A DNA stretch of 39,412 nt, taken from NCBI RefSeq assembly GCF_000003815.2, contig NC_049992.1:20919538-20958949 (forward strand), written 5' to 3'. Source of the stretch: Branchiostoma floridae. Taxonomy: Eukaryota; Chordata; Leptocardii; Amphioxiformes; Branchiostomatidae. The notes below the pieces were generated by a model. That model was not told where the DNA came from and ran no database searches. It saw only the letters and a program-made list of their open reading frames with translations. Positions 19,725-32,600 of the stretch are shown piece after piece; positions within the stretch are counted from its first letter, which is position 1; the number at the start of each line of letters is the position of its first letter. A program made the position numbers and the translations under genes.

Positions 19725-22700
19725 CGAAGGGCATAAAAATGTCGCCACCCAAGGAAAGTGACTTTCGCACAACAAAAGACAATTGTAAACATAAACGCCA
19801 ATGGTTAATTAATTGTAAGGAAAACCTGCAGAATTAAAGACAATACACACTTGAAACAGACGATTAAAGTCATAATACACTTATGAGAATGATGTAAGGT
19901 TGGCAAAACTGGCGCTGCTCGGTATCGGATACAATCTAGTCACTGTTGACTCAAAGAATGTACTTTGTTCTCTTGTAACGTCGTTACAGTTAATTTGCAA
20001 TCAGCTGGAGATGTAAAGGGATTAGTTGTTAGATTGTTCGGCATAACAACATCGGAATTTTATTCCGTGTTCTAAATGCTACAACTGCGTAGTGTTTTGA
20101 GTTTTGTATGCTTTGTTAGACGCGTGCTCGTCGGCACGTATAACATCATCCTAATTGAAAGACGATATAAGATTGTAAAAACAATGAACAACCAATATGA
20201 TCAATTGATTTTAAGAGGTGCACGATAGGTAAGAAAGATATCAATACGTGTTTACTGGTCTAAGGCTATGGTTTATGATATTGCCCAAGAACTGACCAAA
20301 TTTGCCAAAAAGGTTGAGCCAAAAAGTGCGGCATCATGGTTCAGTTCTCTAACAAAGGTGTAAAAATAAAGTTGTCCTAATGCCAGTTCCCCTGCCGATA
20401 TTCCCATAGACGCACGTTTATTGAACATCTTGTTTGAATTCTACAACTTCATCTGTCAGCGTTAAGATATTCAAGTTATTTTTTGTCTAGTTCCAGCACC
20501 GATACTTTTGCTTGTGCATTCATCATTGATATGGCTTCTTTCTTTTCAACAGCCGATTGAAACGGATGTCATCATAACATTACCCACCCGTTGAACTTAC
20601 TGAGTCATTAATTGTCTCAATATCGCTATCACCGTTCTTCTTTTGATTAGGATAACGGTGTGAGGTTCTACGTGCCAATGAGCACGTATACTTTGTAATG
20701 TTTGTTGACATTATCGGAATCGGTCAAATAGTTAACGTCATGTCACTTTGTGAAAAAAAATCGTTTCGTGTTGTTTTAAGTATTTAGAATTTGAAGACTA
20801 GAGATTGCAATCAGTGTGTATTTGAAATAAATCATCACTGAAAATAGCCTCTCTAGCCGAATACTTATGTGTCCGGAGGAACCTTTCTTGTGACAAATCT
20901 CGCTAAACATACGAAACCTCTACGCTGTAAATTCGGGGCCCAGAACACGGAAGAAAGTTCCGATGGTGTCATACCGACGACCCTGGCAACTAGACGCACA
21001 ATCTATCCCGTGTATTTACAGAGTTGATACAAGCTACAATAGAGAGAACAAAGTACGGTTGCTGACTTGACACTAGAGAGGTGTAATATCAAACTCGATT
21101 TTCTATACCCTTACGACGCCCGGACCTAGTGACTACTTGCAATTAGCCCTGCGGGGCAAAAATTTGCAATAAAGTTATCATCATTATATTGTGAACTGAA
21201 AGGCATACATCTGTTATTTGTTTAGATCAGCAAACGTCTGGATTTGTTTTATGTGTAAATGTTGTCCACAATGATAACATGAGTTATCCCGAGATTTTTC
21301 AGTTGTTTCAGCAGTATTTATTCCAATCTAACATTCAAAGATGTCAAACGCTTAAAACCGTTTGAGAACAGAAGTACACCAAATATGCAGAACTATCATT
21401 TGCACATATGTTAAAGATAATTAAACCGAATAAGAACAAGAGATATTTTGTTCACATTGAATAAATACATTTCAATATAACTTTTGTGATAAATATGATA
21501 AAGTAACTTACAGTGCATTAATACTATGTGCAACATGTTAGACACATGTATGAATATGACATGAATAAAGTTTGTGTCCATACTGCTATACGTTGAGAAA
21601 ATTATTGTGATTTATTAAAGAAACTTTGATCCTACATGTAAAGAAGATAAGATACAGCTTTATTCCTCATTTCGTATCTATTACCTAGAACGCTGCCAAC
21701 ATGTTACAAAACATAAACATTTTGGTTCAGTCTGTGACGTCTTTGAAGTAAAATGTCTCACAATAGCGGAGATCTATGGTACGTGACCAATATCGAACGA
21801 TGTGACTTATGTCTTTTAAATAAAAAAAAGTATATCAGGGTGTTGCAGTCATCCCTTTAACAGACACGGGGGGCACCAATTCACGAATTGTTACTCATTG
21901 AAACCAATTCTTATTTCATACCAATTTTCAATTTCATATCAAACAGTAACAAATCATAAGTTACAATATTTAGTGCATTCTTATTACATAACATAATGTA
22001 ATATCTGAAGATACTATGTTTGATAAGGAAACGGGTTACAAGATACGTCGGCTGCACACAATGATTTTAAGGGCGGATAATGGCCTCGAGCTTGTGAGCC
22101 AGGCACAGTTCGACAGAACGTTACACCATCAAACTTCCTTGTCGAGTCAGCAGAGGTATGGTAGGCACCCCCCCCCCCACCAGTCAGCGCAAACAATGTT
22201 TGTTAAGAACCGATAAGATAAGGTTTGTTATATTGGCTCTGGGCCTGTTTTCAAATAACCTATTACAACAAACATGTAGCTATCAGATAATATATACAGA
22301 ACACGATTGTATATTGACAGATTACAGTTAATCATTCTTTAATCATTGCACTTGTTTAACGAATGACTTTAAACTGATTTTGTTCTTTTCATCACCACCA
22401 ACAGTTCCAACATTAACGACTTTTCCTTGGTTTCAAAGACAGGAGACAAATTCTCGAAGTAATCCGCAACATCAACTTATCTCCCCGACACTTACTTAAA
22501 AAACGAACACGGACGGACAACACAAAAGTTATCAGACTCTGTGTGGAATAAAGATGTCCATTTCTTTTTATAAGACAGTGATTCGTCCAAGACAACAAAG
22601 TTCTGAAATCAGCATGTAATAGATCTTGTATCTAAAACTTTTCATTCAGAATAAATTATTGCAACCAAGCTTTCCTGAATGACAGCATTTTAATTAGACA

Positions 22701-22740
22701 TAACGATTGATAAAGCAGGTTTTGGCACCTACGATCCTGT
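19725..22740. other. Intergenic stretch with no recognised gene
   Basis: Lies between the two divergent genes. It holds a likely LINE 3' tail at 21129-21187, a poly-C tract near 22171 and only short frames without motifs. Upstream control regions of either gene could lie here but none was identified. Confidence 0.45.
21129..21187 (+). repeat. Probable non-LTR retrotransposon 3' tail
   Basis: tagccctgcggggcaaaaat followed by ttgcaataaagttatcatca. The ATC-type simple tail resembles that of the copy at 24579 and is common in L2/CR1-like elements. Confidence 0.4.
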
Positions 22741-22760
22741 AAGCCGACGTTTCGGTGTTA

Positions 22761-22859
22761 GTGAAGGGTGCTCGTAGTGGCCGCAGTTTTCCGTATGGCT
22801 TTATTCTGTCCGTTGTAGAAGGCAGGTGGAAAATCGCAGCCACTGCTAGCACCCTTCAC
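22761..22859. mobile_element. Fold-back element, 99 bp
   Basis: Arms 22761-22792 and 22828-22859 (32 bp each, about 5 mismatches, starting GTGAAGGGTGCT) around a 35-base loop. Structure as in a short palindromic MITE; no target duplication was identified. Confidence 0.5.
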
Positions 22860-23314
22860 CACAAATAGAGATCTCTGCTTGGAGAATAGTATCTATTATG
22901 TCTTTAAAACTCCCTGGTTTATCTTTACATTTACACAATGGATTCAGCTTTGATAATAAACTTCAAATCAATCGGCTGAAGTCGGTTACCAACAGCAACG
23001 TGCACGTATGCTATCCTTTTGTACAATCTTGCTTACAGTGTGGATTCTTTTGTGTACTGTTACCGATTTAGTTCTATGTGCCCGGTGTAAGGGTTACTTA
23101 GGGAGGTACTTTGCACCTGAGTTTGTAGAGGTCACCTGCCAGTCAAATTTATGTTAGAAGGCTCGCAAAGGGTTTTAGGCCTCCTTTTAAAATTTGAGGT
23201 GAATCCGGACATTTCCCGAATTGTTTATCTGTTTTAATGAGCGGTATTATCACCTTTTACTCGTGCCATGCTGCCAGGTAAGCTAGAGACATAATCATCA
23301 AAAACATTCCACCT

Positions 23315-23321
23315 TATAAAA
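23315..23321 (+). promoter_or_regulatory. Candidate TATA box of the lipid transfer protein gene
   Basis: TATAAAA lies 159 bases upstream of the ATG. It would place transcription start near 23345-23350 and give a 5' UTR of about 130 nt. This is a sequence match only. Confidence 0.35.
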
Positions 23322-23479
23322 CAGTCGCATGTTGAAAAGCAAATAAACGTCTGACCTGGGCATAAACACACCACCGATACGGGCACACGGTTTCTGACTC
23401 TTATTGGGGTGACGGAGTCGCTCTCGTGTTGTTTTTCATGATGTTTTCCTACGAAAATTGACAACTGGGAATTATTAGA

Positions 23480-23638
23480 ATGCGACCTGGGACGTTCCTT
23501 CGTGTTGTCTGGCTAGTTCTTCTAGTTGGAGTAACTACAGCGAACCTGGTGCGCCTCGCCCCGAATACAGCGTACGTGTACGACTATGTGGCCACGTCTA
23601 GACTGGGGGATATCGCTGTATTTGTCACCAACGCAAAG
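23480..23638 (+). CDS. Lipid transfer protein exon 1 (signal peptide)
   Basis: 53 codons from ATG (A at -3) to a GTATGT donor, phase 0. The signal peptide MRPGTFLRVVWLVLLVGV is followed by the first strand LVRLAPNTAYVYDYVA, the usual N-terminal Y.Y strand of this superfamily. It is followed by a 6.6-kb intron. Confidence 0.82.
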
Positions 23639-26600
23639 GTATGTGCAAAAATCCTAGCCATTATTCCTACTGTATAGCACAAATACGGTAATTTAATTTC
23701 TGTTTCATTTCACAGAAAAAGATCCGAATTGTAAGTGATTCATTGTCATCCTTGCGACCCGAAACACCCTGGACATGCTGAATGTTGCTAAGACCCCCTT
23801 TACTTTAGACGACCATCGCGACCTAAATATTATATGTGGGAGCCCTGATTTCTAATATGACTACAATGTAACAAACATTTGAATAAAAAACTTTTAGAAA
23901 TCATTCCTTTTCTTTGAAACTCGTTAGGCGATCTGTTAGTTATTTCTTTTTGTCAGTTATCTTCCTTCAAAGATTTAAGATTTAAAAATGCCAATATAGT
24001 TCCGGATCAATTTTCTTAATTAAGGTTCCCAACCTATTCCACTTCTTTCTCACACAAAAAAAAAACAATCTGTCACCAAAATATCAATGTCAGAGCATGT
24101 CCAGAGCAAAAGATACGAGAGCCGGACGTTCTGCTGCACTACCAAGGTCACGCAACAGAGGGAAAGCGACATTTACCCTCGTCGTACCAAGATTCGTCTT
24201 TGCATTCCAAGTATTATTATCTGGATTCTTGAGTTACGCAGACCATAAACACAAATATCCATAAGCACACAAACACACATGCAGACACACGCAAACAATA
24301 CCTCAAGTTTTCATCCAGGTATTATATATTTCTTAGTCAAATATATGTTGTTCAACTGTTTAAGCTTACCTTTAGCTTTACAAAGAAGGCTACTGATGTT
24401 TATGAGTGAAAATGTTCTTGTGCCTTTGGGTATGGTACTTACGTGACCTTGGTAGATCTAATAAGTCTAGCTCAGAGACTGTCTTTATAGACGCTACACT
24501 ATACATGTATTAATATAGTATAAAAAGTTAGCAATAAATACAAATAGGAGGAACTGGTCTTTAGCTACTTTATTTCAATGATGATGATGATGATGATGAT
24601 GAATGGTTTATTGGTAAAAAATCACTCGCAGCCTGTTTGACTGAATTGCGGATTTCGTACAGATAATTTTGTCCAGCCAGAGCTAATTTAAGAAATATTA
24701 AAACATCTATAACGTCAATTATAAATAACGATTAAAATTCTGACATTGATAAAGCCAAATACGTGCATGTAGCAACACTTTAAAACACAACAGATATCCT
24801 TAGATACCAAGACATTAGGCATTCAAAAGGCGCACAACGTAGGGGATCGGCGAGTTTCTTAGTCTGTCAGTCCTACATTTCACATGTCGATATTTGTCAC
24901 AGTTTCTGGTGGTTCTGTTGTGATAGTCCGATCCCTTTGGTGGTAGCATTGACGGTCTGTGTCTCTCCAAGTAGGTTCCGAACTGAAGTTAAAGCACAGA
25001 TCTCGCCTGCGGTCTGACAGCAGTGGGATGTTTAAGTTCTTCCTGGCTTGTTCGTAGTTAGTGAAGTGTCTGCCTAGAATTGTCCGAACAGCTCTCCGCT
25101 GCACTGCTTCAAGCCTGTCTGACTGTGCGCAGGTGAGGCCCGGATGCCAAACTGGCGCGCAATACTCCAGTACTGGTCTTTCAAACAATCCCCACATTCG
25201 GTGCACGTGTTATCGTCCTTCAATTTTCTGGACATTTCTTCTGTATGCTGGAAATCGGTAACGGTGTTGGGGGAGGGGGTAGTATTAGAAGAACCCAACG
25301 TTCCTTCTGACATGCTCTCAGGCCACGTTATTTTGATTATATGGATGGCATCCTATGGGAGCCCCAAAAACGGACGTGAGTGTGGGAAGAAATAGATGTC
25401 AAAATGTTGAAATAATCGACGTTACAATAATAGAGGACACAATTTACATCGTCTTCTTTGTATTTTAAGATTGACTTTGGCGTTTATTGACATTAGTATC
25501 AAGTTTTCCGAAATTCACTTGTCCTCTCGGGCAAGTACATTAAAGATTATGATTACTTGCCCAAACCAACTGTTCACTTGCCCGGCATTTAAATTTTGCT
25601 GTGTATTTTTTACTTTAAGAAATGGAATCCTTTCATCATCACCATATTGTAATACTGTTTTCACGTTAGAGGTTATGTGGGGAGTGACTTTTCATTATAT
25701 CGGGTATATCTTTAGATCCGCTGGAAGGTTTATAATGGTTTTACTAGGTGGGTATTTGGTAATGGTGCAGATCGATTTTTGGCTCCCCGTTAGTTGACCT
25801 TCGTACAGCAGCAGCACGTTTTGTATTACAGTCAGACCTGTCTATAGTGGCCATTCAAGGGACCGGACAAATGTGGCCATTATAGACAGGTGGCCTCTGT
25901 ATAGAGGTGGCAACTTGTAGATAAAATACCCAAAGGACCGACAAAAAATGGCCACTATGGGCAGGTGGCCCCTCTGTAGAGGTGGCCCCTAATACAGGTT
26001 TGACTGTATATCTTTGCACCTGGACATGCTTGGGTGTTAATTCCTAGTTGGTGGGTATTCATTGAGGCCTGTGTGGTGCAAATTGGGGCCTTAATAGAAT
26101 CTGCTGATGGATTATGATGATATTTGGTACTTAGGTAGGCGTTGTGACCACAACCGTTGTAAAGCATTTATGACCCACTGGTGGTTGGCCATGGTACTGC
26201 AGCAGTGGTTTCATTTTATGTTTAGCCCCCTTGGTCTGGAATGGTATACTAGTAGTTTGCATGCAGTTCATTGGTAGAGTGTATCACTTGACAGTGTGTT
26301 GTGGTTGCTGTATATCACCTCGGATGCTGTACATATGGTCTAATTAAAGACTACATGCAGAGGGAGCATAACCTGTTTTGGGAAGTAAAACTTCAACCCA
26401 ACCGTTTACACGCCACGCCACATCAAAAAAGACGCTGGAGCCGCATGTTCGCCGTATATGAACTTTATTCGAACCAACACACAACAAACATGTTTCGCCG
26501 TGGGGCTTTCCGAGTGTTATGGGCTCGATCGAATGAGCATAGTACAGCATGTCCTAGCTTTTATAGGCCAAGTGCATAGTGCACTGACCATGTGCAAGGT

Positions 26601-29600
26601 GCCCTAGGTGGCTTAACCAATCACACAACGTTCACGGTGTCTATTTCAAAATTTTAGCCTTATTTCTTTCGCCCTATCTCATTATTTTGGCAGTTCATGT
26701 CATCCATATGCTGTCATCTATATAAAGTATTTGCTATGGCCTTAACAGATACTGAATATGTACTACTAATAACTACATAATGCTAAGATGAACATCACCA
26801 TGCATGGATTATGCAAAAAGCTAGTTATTCATGGTGTGTAAGAGTGTGTAGGAAACTGATCTCTGCTTGTAGCTATAGTCCTTACTTAGGCCCCCTTTCC
26901 ACTTGACGGCGCTCTCACGGCGCTCTCGCTGCGATGGAAAATTGGCCAGAGCGCGGTGAGAGCGCCGCGACGCCAGAAAAAGCTGCTCTAGTGGAATCTC
27001 TCCGGCGACCCCAGCGCGCTCTCACCGCGACGAAAAACTCAAATGTCAGCATCTTTTTATGAGCTAGCAAAGATTCGAAAGATTTCTCAACGAATTTCAG
27101 AGATAAAGAACGAATCTTTTGACGTATAGTGTATTTTGGTATCTTTGAAGTCATCCTTTTACGTCTTACATGTATAAAATCAAGGCTGTAAGCAAATTCA
27201 ATTTTGGTCACTGTACAGTCACTCAGACTGAAATATACACGTTTCTCTTGCTGTTTTTTCTTAAATCTGTCATGTAGCTTGTTCACCATAAATATCTTTA
27301 TCATGCCACGTTATTGGTGTAAATCATATAACACTGAAACACTTCGATTTAATTGAAAATGGGACTTCAATAGTCTAAATGTACAGATGAAGAACAAAAA
27401 AAAACTAATGTCATCATGTTGAAATTCGAAAAAAAGTTGAGAAATGATAAATCTTTATTTAAAAAAAAAACTTGCTTATTCCATCTCAGTTTGTTTAATT
27501 GTTCATCAGCGGTACATTTTGGACATTTCTCTGGGTTCTGTCTATGTCAAATATATACTTCTTCACAAACCGCAGTTGAGAGCGCAGAGAGAGCGCAGTG
27601 AGAGCGCCGTCCTAGCTAAATTGGCATCATAAACCACTGTTGAGACCTATTGCGCTCGCCGCGCTCGCTGTGCGCTCTCTTTGCGCTCACGGCGCTCATA
27701 GTTGGATCGCCGTCCACGGCGCTCTCACGGCGACTGTTTTGAGCAGGTTCAAAACAGTCGCGGAGGTGATGGCGACCATGGCGACCATGGCGCTCTCACC
27801 GCGCTCTCTTGGCGCCCTCATGGCGACCTTGGCGATCCCACCGCGCTCTCACCGCGCTCTTCCCAATTTGAGGTCGCAGAGAGAGCGCCGCGAGAGCGCC
27901 GTCCTATTGGAAAGGGGGTATAAGACCATATACTGTTAGTCATTCTTTGTCCTTTCATTAATTATTGACCATGTCACCTGCCGAAACCCCGCCAGCACAA
28001 AAATCAAATTAACCCATATGCAAACATTCTGAATATTTCATGTAGCTAGGCATGAAGTCTACGAACTCAAGTTGGCTCTGTTTTCTGTGTTGACCAATGC
28101 TTGATGCTATGGCTGTGGAAAGTAACAAGAATATCAAAATCTCACTCATATCATTGAAAAATATTACTTGCCGATCGGCCAAGTGGGGTAGGACGTGCGT
28201 TTGCCCGAACAGCACTTTCACTTGCCTGGAACAACCGGACTAGTGGACTTGTCCAACCCTAATCTCCAAGCAGATTCTACGGTACCATAAGATAGTATCA
28301 AAGCTGACCAAGGAGTATAGCCGGCTAAGGGAGTCAAAAGGGCACCGGAGAAGTTTGATACTATACATTACGTACCGTGAATCTGCTTGGAGAAAATCAG
28401 ACCCTGGTTTTTCGATAATGTGTGCCCAAAAGATATTTATCCTGTCAATAGTACGAATTTTTCTACCTTTGACGGGATTTTCCTATCAAGGCATTTATCA
28501 ATCCATCGTTGAAAAACAAATAGAATCCAGGATAAGGCTTGATCCCAGACGTATGTGCTAGAAGCTGGGTAAATTTTAATTGTGTCCACTCAACTGGGCT
28601 TAAACCGATGCATCTAACGGTTGCCATAGTGGTGGCATGTTTCTAAAAGCATGCTAGGCACCTAATGTGGAAATGTGTTAACGTATAAGTCATTCCCATG
28701 CTTTGTGTTTGTTGAGCAATCCCTACGCTGACAGCATTGTGTTCTCTGCTATCTTCTTTCAATGCCTAAGTTTCTTCAAAAGGATACTCAGATTCGCAAT
28801 TATCGCTGAAATTGACGTCACTGCACTCTTGAAAAGTCGTCTTCACTTGGCACAACATCTGTATATATTTGTGGGACCGCGTGGTACGATCGGGAGCGCG
28901 TTGGTCTCAGGCCCGAGAGGTCCCGGGTTCAAATCCGCTTGCCGTGTCACCGATCTTGTGCCCTTGGGAAAGGCACTTTACACGACTTTCCTCACCTAAC
29001 TCAGGTGTGAATGAGTACATAGCTGCGGCTAGTGGCAGTGACAGGCCTTTGTTGTGGTGACAGGCCATAGGGGCATGTTCGGGCATGACGCACCCGCCAT
29101 GACACACGAGTCAGGGGTAGGAGGAACCCCTTGCATCCTTGGTCGGAAGTCCTCCTAGGAGATGGAAACTCCAAATAATAAACCTGCATCTGCTGGGGCC
29201 GTCTTACGTGGCAAAACAGTTCTATCCCTGTAGAACTTAGTGCGCCAGTAGACGAGAGGGTGGAGAAGGAAGTGCACACCCCTCCTTCACCTTAAAAAGT
29301 CACGTGCAGGCCAGGCAGATTGGTCGTCTAATCAACCTGTCTGCCTACCATTGATCTTCGGATACGAAGAAACAGCCATCATGTATATATTTTCTATCAA
29401 ATCTTCTATCAAATGCTGCTGACAAGATCTTGTCAACAGTGCAAAACTCTTTACTGTTGACTTGATCATCCTGTCAATAGCCACTCCCTGGAACTAACGT
29501 CATATAATAATTTGCAGCTTTTTTGTACTATTATCTGCATGGTCGATTATTTTTAGAAACGGACGCGGACGCCATTCCTATAATCAAATAAATTTAGCTA

Positions 29601-32600
29601 ATAAGAAGATTGAAATTTAAAAATAGTGGGGCCGCGTAGCACAGTGGTAGTGTATTCGGCCCGTGACCGAGAGGTCGCCGGTTCGAATCCGCCTGCCGTG
29701 TTGCCGGTCTTGTGCCCTTGGGAAAGGCACATTACACGACTTTCCTCACTTTACTCAAGTGAAAAATGAGTCGTCCCTGGGATAGGACGTTAAATGGAGG
29801 TCCCGTGTATGGGGAGAGTCACACCCCATGCACGTTCAAGAACCCCACACGTGCGATGGTGCGGTGTGCTTAGAGCAAACCCTTCTGTCTGGAGTTGGTG
29901 ATTCACTTCAAATGAACCGGATGGAGGCCTGGCGAACCTTCACCGTGTTATTAGCCACATGGTGATTTACATCATTCACCCGGACGGGAGACCTGGCGCA
30001 TCCCCGTCTTGTAATTAGCCAGCGAAAGGGTATGTCACCCCTTAAGGGGCGGTATCACCCCGTCGTGTGTATACATGTGCGAACATGTGTGATCACGTCG
30101 ACCGATGATGATGATGAAAATTTAAAAATAGGTAAATCCCACTGAATTACTAGGTAACTCGATTGTATACAAAATGGCTGTTATGAAATATAATGTACAG
30201 ATTTGTAATATTTATATCTATATTTATATCTATTACACGCTGTTTGCGCCATTTATCCCCAGGTACACGTAGGCGTGCTGAATGTGACTGCAGCAGGCTA
30301 TCAGTGTCAACTGACTGTCCAAACGTTTTCTCAACATGCAAACGGTAAAGCTTTGTTTCCGTACTCCTATTAATGTCACTATTAGTTTAGTTTAGTTTAG
30401 TTTATTGTGATCTACCATTTAGCCCCAAACGGGGCTAATATTCCAGGGTTCAGAAACAGATTGACATGTACATACATGTGCATGTATACAAGCAGTATCT
30501 ATATAACATATGAAATACAGCATATTAATCTAATCAACACCATTCTGCTTTTGAATTGTACATGTTTGACATTGACTTCAGCAATTAACGTTATATCACC
30601 TATCAGAGTGTTTCAGAGATCACATGTAAGAGATATGTACAGATATTCTTTTTTCCATTTGTTACTTTTTGGTTTGTAATAAAAAATCGGACGTTGACTG
30701 TGTCTTTAAACAGCTATGACAGATCATGAACTGTTACAAAGAGTTTGCTGTTTTTCAATCTCTAACAGGAAGGAATGATCACTCCAGGCACTGGGATTTT
30801 ACACGATGGTATGTTTTTTTTTTACTAAATTTATTTATCTATTCATTCGCAATGTATGAATCAAACGAGGTTTAGAAAGGTTTTATCAATTTTGATTGAA
30901 AATTATGAAATGACCGTCAGAAAATTCAATACAAAATAGTATAGTGTGAAATATTGATTGTTGTCCCTCGTTTATGGTATTTCACCGTTGAGACAAACTA
31001 TTGGGCCAGACTATCATATCGCTTTATGACATACACATCTGGAAATGTCCTCTTGACATACCAGAATGCTTCTTTACCCCACACTGACTTACTTCAGAAA
31101 ATCGACTGACAGTTTTGGCAAGGGTTATTTGTCTTGAATAGCGCCATGTAAATATTGAATTGTTTCCATGATGTTTGCTTTAGCCTGCCCAGGGGTCATA
31201 TGGTTCCCAGCATTGTTCACACAGTACGTCAATAACCCATTGTTCCCATTGTTCCCACTGTGTCCGTTCAAGGTTCTCCTTCCTGATGACCCGTCACGGA
31301 GAGGTGACCGAGGTGTTCTATCCGTCGGATGAGGATCTCGAGGTCCTGAACGTTAAAAAGTCCTTAGTGGGCACTCTGTCCGCCAGGCTACACGCGACAG
31401 ACGAGGTGAATTGCTCTTATTTGCAGAGGTTGCTGAACTTTACAATTACTGATGGTCTACAACAAAGCAAACAAACTACAGGGAGTAGAGCATGCAGGTA
31501 TAAAAGCGACACGCCGCGGCCTTCGCAAGAGCTGCATTGCGTCATTCAGAATGTCCAACCCCCCTGTTTGCATTGTCGTCGAGCTTCGGTCGTACCTCTT
31601 AATCGCTCGACCTTGTCACATAAAGCAAGGGCGATCGCCATACATTTATGATAAAGAACACCCCATTATATGACACCAATTCGCAAAAAAAACGGAATTG
31701 TGTGGTAAACCACATGCTACCACGGGAGCCACATTGTCAGAACTAGATATTAGTTCAAAGAAAGTCACAATTTCCAAACGAACAGGATTCTGGCAAATAT
31801 CGTCTGACTGACAGGTGTACGGTTTTCAGTTTCTTTGTAAACATTTCGTCGCTATATGGTCGTCCAAATTGGCTATACAATGTCATGTACTTGGATATCG
31901 CCGGCGACAACTCGCTGATGTTGTACTCTGTCACATTGCGCGAAAATCGATCGGACAACGAATTTGTGAATCCTAAATGACATTTTTGGCAGTAATGCGT
32001 CTGTTGTTTTCTCGACAGCGCGTGGTTTTTAGGCAGCGGTTTCTTTCCAAACGTTCTGTATAAGGTTTGATTTTGATCACCGAAAAAATCTTTAGAATTA
32101 TTCATCAATGTCGGAGACAGTTTGGTTATCCCGTCAGTCGTGTGACTGATTTTCAAGTGAGCCCAACAAGGGATAAAATAAAAAAAAAAAACAATTAGAT
32201 AACGTTGATGTGAAAGAAAGCATAATGCAGTATAACTAATGCATTGCTACCATTCTAATTACTTATACATCTACATTTAGGTTCTGGAGAGAGGACACAA
32301 GTGGATGTACATGGTTAATGAGACGGGACATGAAGGTATCTGTGCGCTCACATCTTATATTTGATGAATAATTTTTATCTATAACTGTTTGCAAGCAAAC
32401 TAATCATCCAATTTTATGGAAGATAAAGAGACTCAGTTACGAAGTGTTATGTAAGACAGAAACATTTAATATCTAATTCCTCTATTCACAGTTTCAACTT
32501 CTCTTTTAAATAACCCCAGGGGAACACTCAGCGACGTACAGCGTCCAGCCCTCAGCTGATGGTCTGGTGTTCCACAGGACTAAACACGGACATGCTGTGC

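Noticed and set aside
26915-27304. A 129-codon minus-strand frame
   Set aside because: It lies within the GC-rich non-autonomous element, ends in its GCGCTCTC array and shows no transposase motif; kept only as part of that element.
27640-27939. Alanine/serine/arginine-rich frames of 73-99 codons
   Set aside because: They are translations of the GCGCTCTC repeat array.
28871-28945. tRNA gene with B box gggttcaaatcc
   Set aside because: It does not close into a full cloverleaf and is continuous with a 511-bp element flanked by target duplications, so it is a SINE head.
29627-29700. tRNA gene with intact A and B boxes
   Set aside because: Same reason: it is the promoter head of a SINE with a 14-bp target duplication.
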